The position numbers were made by a program, and so were the translations under genes. A stretch of 47,649 nt of DNA, from contig JAISWB010000099.1 in the NCBI GenBank assembly GCA_031271265.1, forward strand, positions 1 through 47,649, in the 5' to 3' direction. Shown here in pieces: positions 45,393 to 47,649 of the stretch. The notes below the pieces were generated by a model that was not told the origin of the DNA, did no database searches, and was given only the letters and a program-made list of their open reading frames with translations. Origin of the DNA: Desulfovibrio sp. GTDB taxonomy: Bacteria; Desulfobacterota; Desulfovibrionia; Desulfovibrionales; Desulfovibrionaceae. Position 1 is the first letter of the stretch, and each line of letters begins with the position of its first letter.

Positions 45393-46775
45393 TCAAAGCA
45401 GTTCAAGGTAGTAATCCCATTCACGGGGATCCACTCTGCTGTTGAATGACGGCGAGTCGTAATCATTGAAGCGGGACCGGGCCAGTTCTTCCTCGTGCCG
45501 TTTCACCGCCGTCACCAGACGGACGAATTCCGGATGCAAAAGTTCCTGCAGAGCCTTGTCCTGCTCAAAGGCGGCAATGGATTCACCCAGCCGTTTCGGA
45601 AGCGCGGGCAGGGCCGGGTTGCCGTAGGCCACAACGTCGACGGGGTCCGGAAGGGGCGGATCGGAGAGTATACCTTCCAGGCCGGCGGCCAGGGTACTCA
45701 CCGCCGGCAGGTAGGGATTGCTCGCGCCGCAGGCCAGACGGTTCTCAAAGTGGGTGCTTTCACCGCGCGCCCCTTTCAGACGTATCCCGACTGTGCGGTT
45801 TTCCAACCCCCAGGTGGCGGTATCCGGGGCAAAGGAGTTGACGCGGTAGCGTTTGTAGCAGTTGACCGTCGGCGCGGTGAACAGCGTATTCGCCCGTGCA
45901 TGTTTCAGTATCCCGGCCAGAAAACGACGGGCGATCCCGCTCAGGCCGTACGCTTCGTCCGGCGCGTTGAAGGCGTTCCTGCCCGTTTCCTTGTCGATCA
46001 GGCTGATGTGGAAATGTGAGCCGGACGCGCTGGAATCAATGAAAGGTTTGGTCATGAAGGTAGCTGTGTACCCGTGCTGCAAAGCGATTTCCTTGACGCC
46101 GGTGCGGAAGAGAAAGGCCGTGTCCGCCGCCGCGATGCCGTCCATGTAATGCAGATTTATTTCCTGCTGTCCCGGCCCGTGCTCCGAGTTCTGCGTGATC
46201 AGCCTGATCCCGGCCTTGTCCATTTTCCGCATGAGGTCGTATGTGAACTCTATGTCGAAATTATTCCTGAGGGTCACAAAAATCGGTTGCCCGCCGTACA
46301 CCGGGGTACGGCTGTCTTTGTGCAGGACATAAAATTCAAATTCGTAGCCCATCCGGCAGATGTAGCCCAGTTCGTCAAAGCGGTTCAGAAGTTTTTTCAA
46401 CAGCAGACGCGGGGAGGCCATGGCCGGAGTGCCGTCGTACCAATACGGGTCTATTATGATGTTCGCCGTACCCGGCACCCAAGGCAGCACCTTGAAGGTC
46501 GTGATATCCGGTACCGTGCAGTGATCCGCAAAGGCCACTTCCTCGGCGTAGCCTGTTCCTTGCGGAACAAGTGACTGTATATCCAGCCCGAGAAGGCCGC
46601 CGTAAAAGTTTAATCCGTTGTCCAGATAATTCATGAAACTGCCGACGGGCACAAGTTTGCTTCGGGATATGCCGTGCAAATCTCCTTGCTCAAAGCGGAT
46701 GAACTCGATCTTTTCGTCGCGGATTGTTTTTTGAATTTCACTGATTTTGTCGGAACGGGAAAATCCGGTGCCCAT
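45393..46775 (-). CDS. Glutamine-synthetase-family ligase (PuuA/gamma-glutamyl-amine type)
   Basis: 460 residues. It has the GS beta-grasp N terminus (FIRFEQGDLHGISRSKLVP) and the catalytic barrel. Metal and substrate residues are visible in MGYEFEFYVL, NSEHGPGQQEINLHY, GSHFHISL, WGLENRTVGIRL and HFENRLACGASNPYLP. The ATG follows GAGGT. The sequence departs from housekeeping GlnA, and family members of this shape ligate glutamate to amines (PuuA, GlnA3/4, FluG-like). In the cluster it comes first, followed by an amidohydrolase and an importer, which fits a catabolic gamma-glutamyl ligase better than ammonia assimilation. The exact amine is unknown. Confidence 0.9.
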   Translation of the reverse strand: MGTGFSRSDKISEIQKTIRDEKIEFIRFEQGDLHGISRSKLVPVGSFMNYLDNGLNFYGGLLGLDIQSLVPQGTGYAEEVAFADHCTVPDITTFKVLPWVPGTANIIIDPYWYDGTPAMASPRLLLKKLLNRFDELGYICRMGYEFEFYVLHKDSRTPVYGGQPIFVTLRNNFDIEFTYDLMRKMDKAGIRLITQNSEHGPGQQEINLHYMDGIAAADTAFLFRTGVKEIALQHGYTATFMTKPFIDSSASGSHFHISLIDKETGRNAFNAPDEAYGLSGIARRFLAGILKHARANTLFTAPTVNCYKRYRVNSFAPDTATWGLENRTVGIRLKGARGESTHFENRLACGASNPYLPAVSTLAAGLEGILSDPPLPDPVDVVAYGNPALPALPKRLGESIAAFEQDKALQELLHPEFVRLVTAVKRHEEELARSRFNDYDSPSFNSRVDPREWDYYLELL

Positions 46776-47401
46776 TACTTACCTCGTTGCGGTATGAAGA
46801 ATGTGAGTCGCTTCACCTGGGAAAGAATAATCGTGCAGTTGAAGGACAAACTGTTCCGTCTCGGCAAACTGCCGGGCGGCTTGCTCTTCCGTCCCGTGCG
46901 CGCGGGATGTTCTACGGCGCGCGGGCCTGCTTTTGCATCATAATTCATTTTCGGCCCGTGCTTGGAGGCTATTCTGCAAGTTCCATACCGGGAAGGCGCT
47001 GATTGCGCGATATACGCTCCCACTGCGGGAATTTACCGATATTGACGGGGAAAAAAGGAGCAGGCGGATACCGTAAAAAAAACATAATCGTATTTTTTCG
47101 GCATAACCGCACATAAGCGGGCAATTTGCTCACGCAAAAATACGGTGAAGTAGTTTTATTGGGAAGTGCAGGGGGATCTGCGGGATGTGCCGGATCGGGC
47201 CGGCCTGCCGGGAGAGCTTTGAGGGAGTGCGTCCTCTCGGAAAGGAACATTCCCCGGTGCCGGTACGGGCGACGAAAAAATAGTTGGACGGCCGTAGAGC
47301 GGTTTTACACTTGAGAGTTGCCGCTGACGGCAAAAAAATACGCTTGCGGCAAATCGGCAGGCATTGCAGTGTTGAATAAAAATCTTGAGGTGAAAAACGT
47401 G
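46776..47401. other. Long gene-free region upstream of the ligase cluster
   Basis: 626 bases with no convincing gene on either strand. The part from 47050 to 47160 is notably AT-rich, including CCGTAAAAAAAACATAATCG followed by TATTTTTTCGG, an imperfect A/T-stem hairpin. TATGAT on the minus strand near 46945 is a candidate -10 for the cluster, without a good -35. This region separates the cluster from dedA, which is transcribed in the same direction, and is where regulation of the cluster would be expected. Confidence 0.45.
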
Positions 47402-47649
47402 TCAGCCGCGCTCTTCCGGCGGGCGGCGGCCGTCCCGAAAGCGCTTGAACGCCGTTGCCGCCACGGGCAGGACGGAAACGAGGATAATCGCGTAGACGAT
47501 GAGGGAAAAATGCTCGCGCACAAAGGGCAGGGAACCCAGAAAATACCCCGCGCCGACCAGGGAAAACACCCACAACAGCGCGCCCGTCACGTTGAACAGG
47601 CTGAAGCGCGTGCGGCTCATGCCCGCCACGCCTGCGACAAAAGGCGCAA
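47402..47649 (-). CDS. DedA/VTT-family membrane protein (partial, C-terminal part)
   Basis: About 82 C-terminal residues; the 5' part lies beyond the window edge. APFVAGVAGMSRTRFSLFNVTGALLWV is the conserved DedA segment (FxxGxxxMxxxxFxxxNxxGxxxW), followed by GYFLGSLPFVREHFSLIVYAIILVSVLP with a membrane helix and a short basic tail. DedA proteins are inner-membrane transporters; several flip undecaprenyl phosphate or phospholipids. The stop is at 47402. Substrate not assignable from this part. Confidence 0.85.
   Translation of the reverse strand, partial: APFVAGVAGMSRTRFSLFNVTGALLWVFSLVGAGYFLGSLPFVREHFSLIVYAIILVSVLPVAATAFKRFRDGRRPPEERG

Noticed and set aside
47315-47345. GCCG-CTGA-CGGC hairpin next to seven A as a terminator
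   Set aside because: The A run follows the stem on the plus strand and the T run precedes it on the minus strand, so neither strand has stem then T tract.

Overview
This GC-rich window reads as chromosomal DNA of a Gram-negative anaerobe, most likely a delta-proteobacterium of the Desulfovibrionaceae. That placement is an inference. It rests on the gene content: SecA with a C-terminal SEC-C zinc motif, a hydrogenase maturation protease, cache-type chemoreceptors, a DUF2325 protein, a Tat-exported solute-binding protein and a molybdopterin oxidoreductase. It also rests on GC-rich palindromic intergenic repeats built around GGGGGAAATGATTTCCCCC. I see no rRNA, tRNA, CRISPR array or complete insertion sequence.

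Layout, left to right. 1-2.6 kb: the end of an unknown gene, then a nitroreductase, a metallo-beta-lactamase-fold hydrolase and a DUF2325 protein. 3.1-6.2 kb: secA and a HyaD-like hydrogenase protease. 6.4-7.9 kb: a lower-GC Schlafen/AlbA_2-type ATPase with a long in-frame repeat tract, followed by a 35-bp stray copy of a secA segment. 8-15.1 kb: a TrmH-family RNA methyltransferase (minus strand), then an MltD-like lipoprotein, PhoH, the 7TM-HD phosphohydrolase PgpH and YbeY on the plus strand. The phoH-pgpH junction has been duplicated and carries a roughly 60-bp periodic repeat. 15.2-21.8 kb, minus strand: a J-domain protein, GatB, a chemoreceptor ending in a PilZ domain, QueE and QueD. 22-29 kb, plus strand: two unrecognised proteins, GcvT, RsmE, RarA and a PlsC-like acyltransferase. 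29.3-34 kb: a second chemoreceptor, LysS (minus strand) and a radical SAM protein.

The most interesting region is 34-46.8 kb, where nine minus-strand genes are closely packed. In transcription order they are a glutamine-synthetase-like (PuuA-type) ligase, a C45-family acyltransferase/amidohydrolase, a Tat-exported solute-binding protein, two ABC permeases and two MalK/GlpS-GlpT-type ATPases, one lacking both the Q-loop Gln and the H-loop His. A SPASM-type radical SAM protein follows, then a molybdopterin oxidoreductase fused at its C terminus to an intact class I glutamine amidotransferase domain. A ligase that can glutamylate amines, an oxidoreductase and a GATase-fold hydrolase are the three activities of a Puu-like gamma-glutamylated-amine pathway. 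I propose, as inference only, an anaerobic molybdenum version of such a pathway with its own importer. A 164-bp MITE-like inverted-repeat element sits between the last two genes and supplies the C terminus of the radical SAM protein.

Small repeats are common throughout. There are three copies of a palindromic GC-rich repeat (one supplies the apparent start codon of an ABC ATPase), three loci with a TCATTCTGAGCGAAGCGAAG-type repeat, in-frame codon repeats, and Ala/Gly/Pro-rich tails on otherwise conserved proteins. The right edge cuts a DedA-family membrane protein.
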